A DNA stretch of 64,000 nucleotides, from the NCBI RefSeq assembly GCF_038396615.1, contig NZ_CP121689.1:62001-126000 (forward strand), in the 5' to 3' direction. The notes under the pieces are model-generated. The model did no database searches. It saw only the letters and a list, made by a program, of their open reading frames with translations, and was not told the DNA's origin. The translations under genes were made by a program, and so were the position numbers. This stretch comes from Thermatribacter velox (GTDB lineage Bacteria > Atribacterota > Atribacteria > Atribacterales > Thermatribacteraceae). This document shows positions 52,254-62,037 of this stretch, one piece after another (within the stretch, counting starts at the first letter, position 1; every line of letters starts with the position of its first letter).

Positions 52254-53216
52254 ATGAAAATCGGTGTTTTTCTGGTACTCTTTCAAAACGACCCTCTGGA
52301 AAAGGCCCTTGATTACGTGAAAAGTGTTGGTGCTGAAGCGGTGGAGATAGGAACTGGGGGCTATCCCAGCAACGCTCATTGCAACCCCGAAGAAGTTCTT
52401 AAAAGCCCGGACGAGATTAAGAGGTTTAAAGAAGCGGTTGAGTCCAGAGGTCTTGAAATAAGCGCTTTGAGCTGCCATGGAAACCCACTTCACCCCAATT
52501 CCGAGGTGGCCCAAAAACATCACAGAGAGTTTGAGAATACCATTTTGCTTGCTGAAAAGCTTGGTGTCCAGACGGTAATCACTTTTTCGGGTTGTCCAGG
52601 GGATTCTGAGAATGCCAAATATCCCAACTGGGTAACCTGTCCTTGGCCACCGGAGTTTCTGGAAATAGTGCGCTGGCAGTGGGAAGAGAAGTTGATTCCC
52701 TATTGGAAAAAGATGGCCCAGTTTGCACGTGACCATGGAGTGAAGATAGCGCTTGAGATGCACCCTGGTTTCTGTGTTTACAACCCGGAGACGCTGCTCA
52801 GGCTACGTGATGCTGCTGGAGACAACATTGGAGCCAATTTTGATCCCAGTCATCTTTTCTGGCAGGGGATTGACCCCATTTTCGCCATACGGAAGTTGGG
52901 TGATGCAATCTTTCACGTGCACGCTAAGGATACCAAGATTGACCCGGTTAACAGCCTGGTAAATGGAAATCTGGACACCAAACCCTACACTGACGAAATT
53001 AATCGCTCCTGGATTTTCCGTACCGTTGGCTATGGGCATGATTTAGGCTTCTGGAAGGATTTTGTCAGTAATCTGCGGCTTGTGGGTTATGATGGAGTAC
53101 TTTCCATAGAGCATGAAGATTCGCTTATGTCGGGTCGCGAAGGCTTTGAAAAAGCAGTTGCGCTCTTAAAGGAAGTAGTTCTCAAAGAAAAAGTAGGGGC
53201 TGCCTGGTGGGTGTGA
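52254..53216 (+). CDS. Sugar phosphate isomerase/epimerase (xylose isomerase-like TIM barrel)
   Basis: 320 residues. AP-endonuclease-2 like TIM barrel with VGAEAVEIGTGG, LSCHGNPLHPN, IALEMHPGFCVYN, GANFDPSHLFWQG, HVHAKDTKI and SIEHED; the Glu, Asp, His and Glu residues form the metal site. It belongs with IolE/IolH-type and epimerase proteins; the exact sugar is unknown. A strong AAGGAGGAAGGAGG site precedes the ATG. It is followed by a terminator. Confidence 0.82.
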   Translation: MKIGVFLVLFQNDPLEKALDYVKSVGAEAVEIGTGGYPSNAHCNPEEVLKSPDEIKRFKEAVESRGLEISALSCHGNPLHPNSEVAQKHHREFENTILLAEKLGVQTVITFSGCPGDSENAKYPNWVTCPWPPEFLEIVRWQWEEKLIPYWKKMAQFARDHGVKIALEMHPGFCVYNPETLLRLRDAAGDNIGANFDPSHLFWQGIDPIFAIRKLGDAIFHVHAKDTKIDPVNSLVNGNLDTKPYTDEINRSWIFRTVGYGHDLGFWKDFVSNLRLVGYDGVLSIEHEDSLMSGREGFEKAVALLKEVVLKEKVGAAWWV

Positions 53217-53227
53217 ATTAGTGGTAA

Positions 53228-53260
53228 AGAGCCTGGCTCTGTGCCAGGCTCTTTTTTTTT
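53228..53260 (+). terminator. Rho-independent terminator after the sugar isomerase-like gene
   Basis: AGAGCCTGGC/GCCAGGCTCT 10-bp stem with TCTGT loop, then a T-run. The rest of the 53261-53466 gap before the flagellar genes is A/T-rich with no gene recognised. Confidence 0.95.
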
Positions 53261-53466
53261 GAAGCCTTTTTTGATTTATATCGCGCTCCTTTTTTAGTTC
53301 CGCCTGATTTTTGCTTCAACAAAGTTTTTGTGCTTCTTTGTTGTCTTCCTAAGGGAAATTGATAAACCCACGAATTGAAAATTTTATTGGCTTTATCGGA
53401 GTGGTTCTGGCAAATTTTTTTATCAAAAAGCCTTTGGAAAGTTGATTTTTCGAAGGGGGTTTTCGG

Positions 53467-54222
53467 GTGATACGGGGCGTATACTCTTCGACTTCGGGGT
53501 TTAACCTGAGGGAGCTGGAACAGCAGGTTTGGGCCAATAATCTGGCAAATATTGATACACCAGGTTTTAAAAAGGACCTGGTGGTTCAGGAAACTTCGGG
53601 CTTTGAAAAAGAGCTTTTCCGCTTTGCAAATGGGGAACGAGTTTACCTGGGAAAGCTGGCTTTTGGTACAGCTTCTGGTATCAAGCAAATTACCGATTTT
53701 TCTCAGGGTACCATTGAGACCACAAGCAATCCTCTGGACCTGGCCATTGATGGAAAAGGATTTTTCGTGGTCATGACTCCCCAGGGAGAAGCGTATACCC
53801 GGGCTGGTAATTTCACGCTCTCTCCAGAGGGAAAGCTGGTAACCTGGGAGGGATATCCAGTGATGGGCGAGCAGGGAGAGATTGTGGTGGGTAACTCTGG
53901 GCGTTTGGAAATCAACGAGCGAGGAGAAGTGCAAGTTGATGGTAATCTGGTTAACAGGCTCCGGATAGTGGATTTTGATGATTATTCTGTACTCGCTAAA
54001 AAAGGGCAAAACCTTTTCATAGTCGAAGATACCGACATTACCCCTTACTCAGCTCAAGATTTTAAGATTGTTCAGGGAGCTCTGGAGCGGGCTAATCTGG
54101 ACCCCGTTGAAGCCATGGTACACATGATTGAGGTTTTGCGGAAGTACGAGAGCGTCCAAAAAACCATTCAGAGTCATGATGAAGCTCTCCAAAAGGCGAC
54201 CAGTGAAATTGCGCGCCTTTAA
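53467..54222 (+). CDS. flgF: Flagellar rod/hook-basal body protein FlgF-like
   Basis: 251 residues. N-terminal rod signature (ANNLANIDTPGFKKD), NPLDLAIDGKGFFVV, YTRAGNFTLSPEGKLVT, and the C-terminal helix RANLDPVEAMVHMIEVLRKYESVQKTIQSHDE. It is the FlgF/FlgG paralogue preceding flgG, so a proximal rod subunit. GTG start after AAGGGGG. It opens the flagellar cluster. Confidence 0.85.
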   Translation: MIRGVYSSTSGFNLRELEQQVWANNLANIDTPGFKKDLVVQETSGFEKELFRFANGERVYLGKLAFGTASGIKQITDFSQGTIETTSNPLDLAIDGKGFFVVMTPQGEAYTRAGNFTLSPEGKLVTWEGYPVMGEQGEIVVGNSGRLEINERGEVQVDGNLVNRLRIVDFDDYSVLAKKGQNLFIVEDTDITPYSAQDFKIVQGALERANLDPVEAMVHMIEVLRKYESVQKTIQSHDEALQKATSEIARL

Positions 54223-54262
54223 GACTTGAAACCCAGATGTGTTAGGAAAGGAGGTTTTGAAT

Positions 54263-55048
54263 ATGCGTGCACTGTGGACGGCGGCAACTGGAATGCAGGC
54301 CAAACAACTGGATATTGATGTGATTGCCAATAACCTGGCTAACATCAATACCACTGGTTTCAAAAAAAGCAGAGTCGACTTTCAGGATCTCATGTATCAA
54401 ACGGTAAGAGTTAAGGGTGCTCCCAATACCCAGGAAAACCAGATACCTACCGGAATAGAGGTGGGATTGGGAGTTCGTCCGGCAGCGGTACAAAAGCTTT
54501 TCTTCCCGGGTGATGCCTATGAAACAGGAAACCCACTGGACATAGCTATCGAAGGCGATGGGTTTTTCCAGGTTTTACTTGCTGATGGCACCATAGGGTA
54601 CACAAGAGACGGTTCTTTCAAGCTGGATGCCCAGGGAAGAATAGTCACCAGCGATGGGTTCCCGCTTGAGCCGCCGATTACCGTACCCCAGGATGCTGAA
54701 TCAATCACTATCGGCCAGGATGGTACAGTAACTGCAAAGATTGCTGGAGAAACAGAGCCGCAAGAGTTAGGAGTTATCGAGCTGGCACGCTTTATCAACC
54801 CGGCAGGGTTACAAAGTATCGGGCGTAATCTGTATGTTGCGACTGTGGCCTCAGGTGAACCGCAAGTAGGTACTCCGGGTTTCGACGGATTAGGAACTCT
54901 GGCCCAGGGCTTCTTGGAGACTTCCAATGTTCAAGTAGTGGAAGAAATGGTTCGCATGATCAGCGCACAGCGTGCCTATGAGATCAATTCCAAGGCTATA
55001 AGTGTTGCCGATGAAATGATGAGCATTGCTAACAACATGAAGCGATGA
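54263..55048 (+). CDS. flgG: Flagellar distal rod protein FlgG
   Basis: About 261 residues. [37 protein letters not shown] at the N-terminus, [15 protein letters not shown], and the C-terminal [27 protein letters not shown]. This is standard FlgG. ATG 54263 has AAAGGAGG at the right distance. It overlaps flgA by 4 nt. Confidence 0.95.
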   Translation: MRALWTAATGMQAKQLDIDVIANNLANINTTGFKKSRVDFQDLMYQTVRVKGAPNTQENQIPTGIEVGLGVRPAAVQKLFFPGDAYETGNPLDIAIEGDGFFQVLLADGTIGYTRDGSFKLDAQGRIVTSDGFPLEPPITVPQDAESITIGQDGTVTAKIAGETEPQELGVIELARFINPAGLQSIGRNLYVATVASGEPQVGTPGFDGLGTLAQGFLETSNVQVVEEMVRMISAQRAYEINSKAISVADEMMSIANNMKR

Positions 55049-56016
55049 GGAAAGAATATTTTAGTGTAGCAATCGCGATAATTGCGGTCTTTTTCTTACC
55101 TGTTTCTCTTTGGGGGCTGACCTTAGAGGTTTATCTGGAACCGCAGGTCAGCTTGAGTCAGGAAAATATTACCCTGGGAGATATTGCACGGATTTCCTAT
55201 CCACTCCCTGAGGGAGAAAAAGTGGCTGAGCTGACCGAGCTGGGTATGCTTTCTCCATCACAACCTGAGCGCGTAATTACTGCCCAGGAAATCTATAACC
55301 GCTTGTGTGCTCGGGGTATACCGCAACTTGATTATATTTATTTCTCAGGTGCTATGGAGTGCAGGGTGCGCTTGCAGGGACAATGGGTTTCTGTAGTGCA
55401 ACTTGAGGGGGAAATTGCAGATGAGATCAGGGAACGTTTTGAATTTGTAAAGAGGCTTGAAGTTAGATTGGCTTCTCCAGAGCAGGTTTTTCTTCCCGAT
55501 GGGTGTGAGCATCGCATTTCTTTGCCTACCTCCTTTAATCCCTGGGGGAGCATCACCGCCCAGCTGGACATTCTTAGTCCGGAGGGAGAGGTAGTGAACA
55601 AGTTGCCTTTACGCTTGGAAATACAAGCATTTCGCAATGTGGTTCGAGCCAGGGAAAACCTGAAGAGGGGAGAGGTAATCGATGCTTCATCAGTGTATGT
55701 AGTTGAGGAAGTTTTGGATTACCGAAATTTCAAAGCCCTGGACGATCCGACTAAAGTGGTTGGTAAGGTAGCCAAAAGAAACATTAACCAGGGAGAGCTC
55801 ATTACTCCTTCTTCTTTCGAGGAAGAGGCACTGGTGCAACGGGGAGACCTGGTAACTATGGTAGCCAGAAATGGAGGTATAACGGTTACCGCTTTGGGTA
55901 AAGCGCGCTCTGATGGTGCTCTGGGTGAAGTTATAATTGTCGAAAATCTGGATTCCAGAAAGCGGGTGCAGGGAAGAGTTGTTGGGGAGAGAATGGTAGA
56001 GGTGGCGGTTAAATGA
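55045..56016 (+). CDS. flgA: Flagellar basal body P-ring formation chaperone FlgA
   Basis: 323 residues. Signal peptide, a middle beta-rich part, then a SAF/ChapFlgA domain ([92 protein letters not shown]). It helps assemble the FlgI P-ring in the periplasm. It overlaps both neighbours by 4 nt. Confidence 0.92.
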   Translation: MRKEYFSVAIAIIAVFFLPVSLWGLTLEVYLEPQVSLSQENITLGDIARISYPLPEGEKVAELTELGMLSPSQPERVITAQEIYNRLCARGIPQLDYIYFSGAMECRVRLQGQWVSVVQLEGEIADEIRERFEFVKRLEVRLASPEQVFLPDGCEHRISLPTSFNPWGSITAQLDILSPEGEVVNKLPLRLEIQAFRNVVRARENLKRGEVIDASSVYVVEEVLDYRNFKALDDPTKVVGKVAKRNINQGELITPSSFEEEALVQRGDLVTMVARNGGITVTALGKARSDGALGEVIIVENLDSRKRVQGRVVGERMVEVAVK

Positions 56017-56621
56017 AAAAAGTGCGTTTTTTCTGGTGGTTATTTACTGTTTTTGTGGTGTCTTGGATAGCGCTTCCTCAGAGTTTTGCGGAATCACTGT
56101 GGAGCGATGATGCCTGGTTTGCAGACCCTTATTCTGATTACCGGGCTTCTCGAGAGGGGGATATTCTGACCGTCATCATAACCGAAAATTTGGAAGGGAA
56201 AAACAGTGCCACCAGCAGTGGAGGAAGCTCAGTGGATATTTCCATGGAAGCAGGGCAGGGAATTTTCGATTTCGTGCCACCTGCTTCTTTTAAAAGACAA
56301 AGCACTCGCCAGGGAGAGAGGAGCAATCAGAGACAGATGAGCCTGAGTGGGGTTATTACCTGCCAGGTGGTAGAAGTGCTGGAAAATGGAAATCTCAGAA
56401 TTGCTGGCAGTAAAGAAATTTATTTGAACAAAGAACGGGAGATAATGCATATCGAGGGCGTGGTAAATCCGAGGTTTATATCCGCTCAGAATACAGTTTA
56501 CTCAACTCAACTGGTTGACGTGATCATTAAGCTGGAGGGAACCTTGAAACCCAAGCAAAGATCAGGACTTATTGGTATTCTGGGTGGCCTTTTTGGTTCC
56601 ATCCTGGATATCCTCTTTTAG
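56013..56621 (+). CDS. flgH: Flagellar L-ring protein FlgH
   Basis: 202 residues. The FlgH core is present: REGDILTVIITENLEGKNSA, LSGVITCQVVEVLENGNLRIAGSKEIYLNKEREIMHIEGVVNP, and QLVDVIIKLEGTLKPK. It forms the bushing in the outer membrane, proving a diderm flagellum. The signal peptide ends SFAES without a lipobox Cys, unlike the lipoprotein FlgH of proteobacteria. Confidence 0.93.
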   Translation: MKKVRFFWWLFTVFVVSWIALPQSFAESLWSDDAWFADPYSDYRASREGDILTVIITENLEGKNSATSSGGSSVDISMEAGQGIFDFVPPASFKRQSTRQGERSNQRQMSLSGVITCQVVEVLENGNLRIAGSKEIYLNKEREIMHIEGVVNPRFISAQNTVYSTQLVDVIIKLEGTLKPKQRSGLIGILGGLFGSILDILF

Positions 56622-56651
56622 TTTTCCGGTTCTGGAGGTGGCCTGAGCACC

Positions 56652-57767
56652 GTGGGCAGGATTATTGTTTTCATGACGGTGGTGATCATAGCGGTTCTTT
56701 GTTGTGCCGTTTTTGTCGGTGCAGAGACGGTACGTATCAAAGACATTACCCAGGTTGAGGGAGTGAGGGGAAACCAGCTGGTAGGTTATGGGCTGGTGGT
56801 TGGTCTTTCAGGAACCGGTGATAGTAGAAGCAGTTTGTTCACCAACCAGAGTCTTTCCAATATGCTGTCCAAGTTGGGGATAACCGTTGATTCTCAGCAG
56901 GTGCGCTCCAAAAACGTTGCAGCAGTGATTGTTACTGCCGAGTTGCCTCCTTTTGTAAGTGAGGGAGAGAGGATTGATGTCACCGTTTCTTCGTTAGGTG
57001 ATGCAAAGAGCCTTCAGGGAGGCATCCTTCTTTTGACACCTTTAAAAGGCGTGGACGGGAAAGTGTATGCGGTTGCTCAGGGACCGCTCTCAGTAGGTGG
57101 TTTTACCGCTGGTGGAGGTGGAAATCAGGTTCAACAAAACCATCCCACAGTGGGCAAAATACCCAACGGGGCAATCGTGGAGCGAAGCGTAAGCACTTCT
57201 TTCGTGAATTCTTTAAAAGGAACTTTTTCTCTCCTTTTGCAAAATCCTGATTTTGTAACCGCTACTCGCATAGCAAGAGTTATCAATCAGGAGCTTGGTG
57301 GGCGAAGGGCGCGAGTCATCGACGCTAACCGTGTCGAGGTGAGCATACCGGAAAGTTTTAGTGATAGAGTGCCCCAGCTTTTAGCCATGATTGGAGAACT
57401 TCCGGTGGAACCCGATGTTCCTGCCAGAGTAGTGGTTAATGAACGTACCGGGACTGTGGTTATTGGAGGCAACGTCCGTATTCTTCCTGTGGCACTGGCT
57501 CATGGTAACCTAACAGTGAGCATTCAGACACAATATGAAGTGTCCCAACCGCCTCCTTTTTCGGGGGGAGAAACTCAGGTAGTCCCTCAGCAGGAAGTTC
57601 AAGCTGCCCAGGAAGAGGGACGCTTATTTCGGGTGGAATCGGGTAACACCATTGACGATTTAATAAACTCTCTGAATGCCTTAGGGGTGACTCCTCGTGA
57701 TCTGGTGGCCATTCTTCAGGCCCTCAAAAAAGCAGGAGCCCTCCAAGGGGAGTTGATTGTAGAATGA
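56652..57767 (+). CDS. flgI: Flagellar P-ring protein FlgI
   Basis: 371 residues. RIKDITQVEGVRGNQLVGYGLVVGLSGTGD, VDSQQVRSKNVAAVIVTAELPPF, DVTVSSLGDAKSLQGG and the C-terminal IDDLINSLNALGVTPRDLVAILQALKKAGALQ are all FlgI marks. Signal peptide 1-24. It forms the peptidoglycan-level P ring. GTG start with GGAGGTGG upstream. Confidence 0.95.
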   Translation: MGRIIVFMTVVIIAVLCCAVFVGAETVRIKDITQVEGVRGNQLVGYGLVVGLSGTGDSRSSLFTNQSLSNMLSKLGITVDSQQVRSKNVAAVIVTAELPPFVSEGERIDVTVSSLGDAKSLQGGILLLTPLKGVDGKVYAVAQGPLSVGGFTAGGGGNQVQQNHPTVGKIPNGAIVERSVSTSFVNSLKGTFSLLLQNPDFVTATRIARVINQELGGRRARVIDANRVEVSIPESFSDRVPQLLAMIGELPVEPDVPARVVVNERTGTVVIGGNVRILPVALAHGNLTVSIQTQYEVSQPPPFSGGETQVVPQQEVQAAQEEGRLFRVESGNTIDDLINSLNALGVTPRDLVAILQALKKAGALQGELIVE

Positions 57768-58087
57768 GAGAGGCAAAGTTAGAGAACTTCTGTTCTCCTT
57801 CAGAAATCATTACCGAGCAATCAAAATTTTCTCTTGAAAGGCAACGGGCAAGATTGCGCGAAGCCTGTCAGGATTTTGAGGCCTTTTTGCTGAGCTTTAT
57901 TTTCAGAAAAGCAGTGCAACCTCTTTTTGTCGACCGGGAATCCCCTTTTTTGGGAAGGGAAGAAGTGTGGTTTCGAGAAATGTGGCTGGATGAAGTGTGC
58001 AAAAAAAGCTGTGCATCTACCAATCTTCGGATAGGGGAAATGCTTTATCGTGCACTGGAACTTCCCTCGTCTTCTGGAAAGTGTTAA
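57764..58087 (+). CDS. flgJ: FlgJ-like rod-binding protein (rod domain only)
   Basis: 107 residues. It has the short rod-binding domain of FlgJ (RLREACQDFEAFLLSFIFRKAVQP, then a C-terminal helix) and no muramidase domain, as in many non-proteobacterial flagella. Probably caps the growing rod. It overlaps flgI by 4 nt. Confidence 0.8.
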   Translation: MREAKLENFCSPSEIITEQSKFSLERQRARLREACQDFEAFLLSFIFRKAVQPLFVDRESPFLGREEVWFREMWLDEVCKKSCASTNLRIGEMLYRALELPSSSGKC

Positions 58088-58108
58088 TATTATGTTAGGA
58101 GATGAACC

Positions 58109-58540
58109 ATGGAGATAGCCCGTTGCAAGAAGTGTGGAAAACTGTTTAGGAAGAACCTCGATGCTATCGAGTTATGTCCTGTCTGTTTGGAGGCTCAGGA
58201 AGAAGAATTTTTGAAGGTGAAAGAATTCTTCCTCAGAAACCCACGTTCTACCATTGAGGAGGCCAGCAAAGCTACTGGTGTAGACAAAAAGGATATTCTC
58301 CATTTTCTCAAACAGGGCAGACTACAAATTGTCCGGGGCGAGCAAGGCGTTGATGTTGGCTTGCGGTGTGAACGCTGTGGAAAGCCCATTTCATCTGGCC
58401 GTTTTTGCGAGAAATGTCGACTGCAACTATCGTATCTTTTTCGGGAAGAGGCTGCTGCCGATTCCTCAAATCGACAAAGCAAGGACAGGTTTTATTTTAG
58501 AGATGCTATTTTGAAAAAAAAAGAGAAACCAGCTGACTAA
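58109..58540 (+). CDS. yvyF: YvyF-type flagellar operon zinc-ribbon protein
   Basis: 143 residues. Two zinc ribbons: CKKCGKLFRKN with CPVC, and CERCGKPISSGRFCEKC, with a helix-turn-helix-like centre (TIEEASKATGVDKKDILHFLKQGRL). The family (TIGR03826/YvyF) is found in flagellar operons in front of flgM, but its role is poorly known. The position here is the same. Confidence 0.85.
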   Translation: MEIARCKKCGKLFRKNLDAIELCPVCLEAQEEEFLKVKEFFLRNPRSTIEEASKATGVDKKDILHFLKQGRLQIVRGEQGVDVGLRCERCGKPISSGRFCEKCRLQLSYLFREEAAADSSNRQSKDRFYFRDAILKKKEKPAD

Positions 58541-58546
58541 TACCCC

Positions 58547-58573
58547 TAAAGTTTTTGTTGTAATTGCCGATAT
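58547..58573 (+). promoter_or_regulatory. Sigma-28 (FliA/SigD) promoter before flgM
   Basis: TAAAGTTT (58547-58554), an 11-nt spacer, GCCGATAT (58566-58573). This is one base from the FliA/SigD consensus TAAAGTTT-N11-GCCGATAA with ideal spacing. It lies about 36 nt before flgM and explains late-class expression of flgM through csrA. Confidence 0.85.
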
Positions 58574-58608
58574 AGTATTAATAGCAGGAGATAGAGGGGG
58601 ATACAATC

Positions 58609-58917
58609 ATGAAGATTTCTGCGAATCAGCTGGAGAGTATTTTGAAAATATATGCTGAAAAAAGCAATAAATCCAGGTCGAAAACCTCCCAGGGTATAAG
58701 CTCAAACAAAGGAGACAAAATTTCCTTTTCTCAAAAGGCTCTGGAAATCCGAGAGATTTATCGCAAACTGCAGGAGGTTCCTGAGCTGAGGGAACAGCTT
58801 ATTGCGGAAATAAAAGACAGACTCTCCAGGAATGAATATCATGTGGAACCTGCCAAGATAGTGGAAAAGATGATAATCAGGGACATTGCTGATTCTTTCT
58901 TTTCCGGAGGCGAATGA
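58609..58917 (+). CDS. flgM: Anti-sigma-28 factor FlgM
   Basis: 102 residues, mostly disordered basic N-half (KSNKSRSKTSQGISSNKGDK) and an amphipathic C-terminal helix pair (IREIYRKLQEVPELREQLIAEIKDRLSRNEYHVEPAKIVEKMI). FlgM binds FliA until the hook is complete. It lies behind the sigma-28 promoter, the standard feedback arrangement. Ends one base before flgN. Confidence 0.88.
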   Translation: MKISANQLESILKIYAEKSNKSRSKTSQGISSNKGDKISFSQKALEIREIYRKLQEVPELREQLIAEIKDRLSRNEYHVEPAKIVEKMIIRDIADSFFSGGE

Positions 58918-58918
58918 G

Positions 58919-59437
58919 GTGTCCGTTTTCGAAGAAGCTGGGACAGTCCTTCTGGAGGTTTTAAAAGAGGGCTGTGTTCTTCAGAGAAAGCTTCTCGAGG
59001 TAGTTCGAGAAGAACAAGAGATACTGGTTCAAAACCGAATTGGGGAACTTGGTGATGTAGTGAAGAAAAAAGCTGACCTGATTCTCGAGAACCAGGTTTT
59101 TGAGCGTAAGTTGACTGGTGTCCTACGTAACATTGCCAGTTTTGCTGGCCTGGATGAAGAAGAAGTATGTATTTCCCAGGTGCTTCCTCTTTTCCCAGAA
59201 GAAATTGCAATTTCCATGGAAGCCTTGCAGCGTGAGATCTGGGAGACCAGCGCCGAACTGCAACGGGTTAATCAGCAAAATGCCATTTTGATAAAGGATA
59301 CGCTCAATTACTTTAACGCAGTTTTTGCTCTGCTTGCCAGGATTGAAAACTATAACTCTTTTGAAGCGTATGACCCTTCGGGTAAGAAAGAGACCGGGAA
59401 AGCCCTTCAGGGCATTTTGATTGACGGGAGGATGTAG
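58919..59437 (+). CDS. flgN: Flagellar export chaperone FlgN
   Basis: About 172 residues of helical FlgN type, with EVVREEQEILVQNRIGELGDVVKKKADLILENQVFERKL. FlgN chaperones FlgK and FlgL for export, and it precedes flgK here. GTG 58919 is chosen since GGAGG lies eight bases upstream. Its stop overlaps the flgK GTG by one base. Confidence 0.82.
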   Translation: MSVFEEAGTVLLEVLKEGCVLQRKLLEVVREEQEILVQNRIGELGDVVKKKADLILENQVFERKLTGVLRNIASFAGLDEEEVCISQVLPLFPEEIAISMEALQREIWETSAELQRVNQQNAILIKDTLNYFNAVFALLARIENYNSFEAYDPSGKKETGKALQGILIDGRM

Positions 59438-60837
59438 TGGTTATGGGTAGTAGCTTCTTCGGACTGGAAATAGGCAAAAGCGCCTTGCAAGCCCAGCAGC
59501 AAGCTATGGATATTACCGGTCATAATATTGCCAATGCCAATACCGTGGGTTACACCCGTCAATCAGCTAAAATGACGGCAAAGACTGTTCCCCTTTCCGG
59601 CATCTTTGTGCCTCCTTATCTCAAAAGCGTGGGTAGCGGCGTTGCTGTAGAAGAGATTCAACGCTTAAGAGATCGTTTTATAGACCTTCAACTGCGTCAG
59701 GAGTCTCGTATCGAGAGCTACTGGAGCACTATTGATGAAGGCTTGAATCAAGTAGAGATAATTTTTGGCGACCCACAGGAAAGCGGTTTATCGAATATTA
59801 TGAACAATTTCTGGAACGCCTGGCAGGAACTTTCCAAGACGCCGGAAAGTGAAGCAAGCAGGGCCTTGCTGGTTGAAACAGCCAATCTCTTAGCGGAAGC
59901 TTTCCAGCATACGCACTCTCAGCTGGTGCTTACCCAGGAACAGTTTGATGAACAAGTAGCGCTCAAAGTCAATGAAATCAACAGTTATTTGGAACAAATC
60001 CACAGTGTAAACCAGCAAATTATTCGTTTGAGCGCTGCTGGTGGCAATATCAACGATTATAAAGACAAGTTGGACCTTGCTGTAGATGGGCTGTCCAAAA
60101 TCATTGATCTCCAGGTTCAAGAGGAAAGTAATGGTACCTATACCATTATTCTTCAAGGGAGGGTTCTGGCAAGTGCCAAGGAACTTAACCTGCTGGAAGC
60201 ACAGGTTGACCCTTTGAGTGGGTTCAATCAGGTTTATTTTCAGGGTACTACCCAAAAGATTGACTTTGCCAATCAGAGTGGAGAGTTGAAAGCTATTTTT
60301 GACCTGCGGGATTCTCTACTGGAGAACTACAAAAGCGACCTTAATTTTCTGGCCCGAGAACTCATTGAAGAAGTGAATACTTTGCATCAAACCGGTTATA
60401 CCCTTCAAGAACCTCCTGCACCAGGCGGAGTCTTTTTTGTAGGAAGTACTGCAGAGGACATAGCGGTTGACCCTGCTATCTCCGGGGATTATCGGTTGGT
60501 TGCTGCTTCTTCGACCGGTGCACCTGGAGATGGAGAAGTTGCTTTGCGTATTGCCCAATTGCGGGAAAGTGATTTTGTAAATGGAGCTAACCCTGATGAT
60601 TATTATCGGGGAGTAATATCCCGGCTCGGTGCGGAAAGACAGGAGGCACAGCGCATTGCTGAAAACCAAAGCCTGCTTGTAGACCAGCTCAACATGAGGA
60701 AAGAAAGTGTTTCGGGTGTTTCTCTCGATGAAGAGATGACCAACCTCATCAAATATCAGCATGCTTACAACGCTGCCGCTTCGCTGATACGCACTCTTGA
60801 TGAAATGCTGGATACCGTGGTTAACCGCTTAAGGTGA
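59437..60837 (+). CDS. flgK: Flagellar hook-associated protein 1 FlgK
   Basis: 466 residues. [36 protein letters not shown] at the N-terminus, [13 protein letters not shown], and the C-terminal [40 protein letters not shown]. It joins hook to filament. GTG start spaced six bases from GGGAGG. It is followed by flgL. Confidence 0.95.
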   Translation: [466 protein letters not shown]

Positions 60838-60854
60838 AGTAGGAGGTAGCATCG

Positions 60855-62030
60855 ATGCGAGTGACCCAGAGGGTTCTCAGCGATAGGGTAATGCAGAATC
60901 TTAATAACATCCTGGAAAGAATGGTCAGGATAGAAGATGTTCTCTCTTCGGGCAAGGCGATTCGTAGACCCTCTGATGACCCCATTAAAATTAACAACAT
61001 ATTGTCTCTAAAAACTTCAATCAGTAAACTGGAGCAATTCCGCTCTAACGTTGAGGATGCCAGAAACTGGTTAAACCTGGTTGACGAAAGCCTGGGTTCG
61101 GCGACTGATGTCATCCAAAAAATACGTACTCTTGCTTTGCAGGGAGCCAATGGGTCCCTGACTGCTGAAGACAGGGTGATTATAGCTGAGGAAGTGGAAA
61201 AACAGCTGGAAGAACTGGTTTCCATTGGAAACATTTCCTACGCTGACCGCTACCTTTTTGCAGGAGCACGCCTGACTGAGCCGCCCTTTGTGATACAAGG
61301 AAATCAGATTACTTATCTGGGAGATTCGAATTCCCTGATTAGGGAAATTGAGTCCAAAACGGTTATTGATATTAGCTTTCCAGGGGATGAAGTGTTCTTC
61401 AGGGGGTTCGAAGCCCGAAGTTCCAACCCGATAACTCTTAACCCCGGTGACCAGTTCAGTATCAATGGGACGGTTATCACCATTGATGCTACCATGACCA
61501 CCCTGCAGGACCTGGTTAATGCTATTAACAATGAACCCTCTTTGCGTTCTACTGCGTATGCTGTAACTGATGGGTCAACCCTTGTTTTACGCTCCCGTAC
61601 TGAGAGTACACTGGTTCTTTCCGATGTAAACGGTACACCACTTCAAGATTGGGGAATACTTGATGCAGGAGGGAACATTCAAAATACCTCCGAGGCTGAG
61701 GGTATCCTTAAAGTGGTCAAGGACCTGGTTGAACACCTGCGTGGAAACCAGCCGCAAGGCATTGAAGAGGACATAAGTAAAATAGACCAGGAATTGAATA
61801 ATCTTTTGGGTATCCGTGCCCAGGTAGGAGCCAAAGTCCAGCGCCTCGAGAATGCCCTTAACCGTTTTGAGGACTTTTCACTTAATTTTAAGACTTTGCT
61901 TTCTTCTAACGAGGATATAGATGTTGCAGAGGTGGTTATGCAGCTTAAGGAACATCAAAACGTTTATCAGATGGCCCTTGCTGCGGCTGCCCAAGTGACT
62001 CAACCAACCCTGCTTGACTTTCTTCGTTGA
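60855..62030 (+). CDS. flgL: Flagellar hook-associated protein 3 FlgL
   Basis: 391 residues. N-terminal flagellin-type helix (MRVTQRVLSDRVMQNLNNILERM, SGKAIRRPSDDPIKINNILSLKTSI), a middle beta part, and a C-terminal helix with LGIRAQVGAKVQRLENALNRFED and AEVVMQLKEHQNVYQMALAAAAQVTQPTLLDFLR. AGGAGG precedes the ATG. No flagellin gene is in the window, so filament genes lie elsewhere. Confidence 0.93.
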   Translation: MRVTQRVLSDRVMQNLNNILERMVRIEDVLSSGKAIRRPSDDPIKINNILSLKTSISKLEQFRSNVEDARNWLNLVDESLGSATDVIQKIRTLALQGANGSLTAEDRVIIAEEVEKQLEELVSIGNISYADRYLFAGARLTEPPFVIQGNQITYLGDSNSLIREIESKTVIDISFPGDEVFFRGFEARSSNPITLNPGDQFSINGTVITIDATMTTLQDLVNAINNEPSLRSTAYAVTDGSTLVLRSRTESTLVLSDVNGTPLQDWGILDAGGNIQNTSEAEGILKVVKDLVEHLRGNQPQGIEEDISKIDQELNNLLGIRAQVGAKVQRLENALNRFEDFSLNFKTLLSSNEDIDVAEVVMQLKEHQNVYQMALAAAAQVTQPTLLDFLR

Positions 62031-62037
62031 GGAGCGA

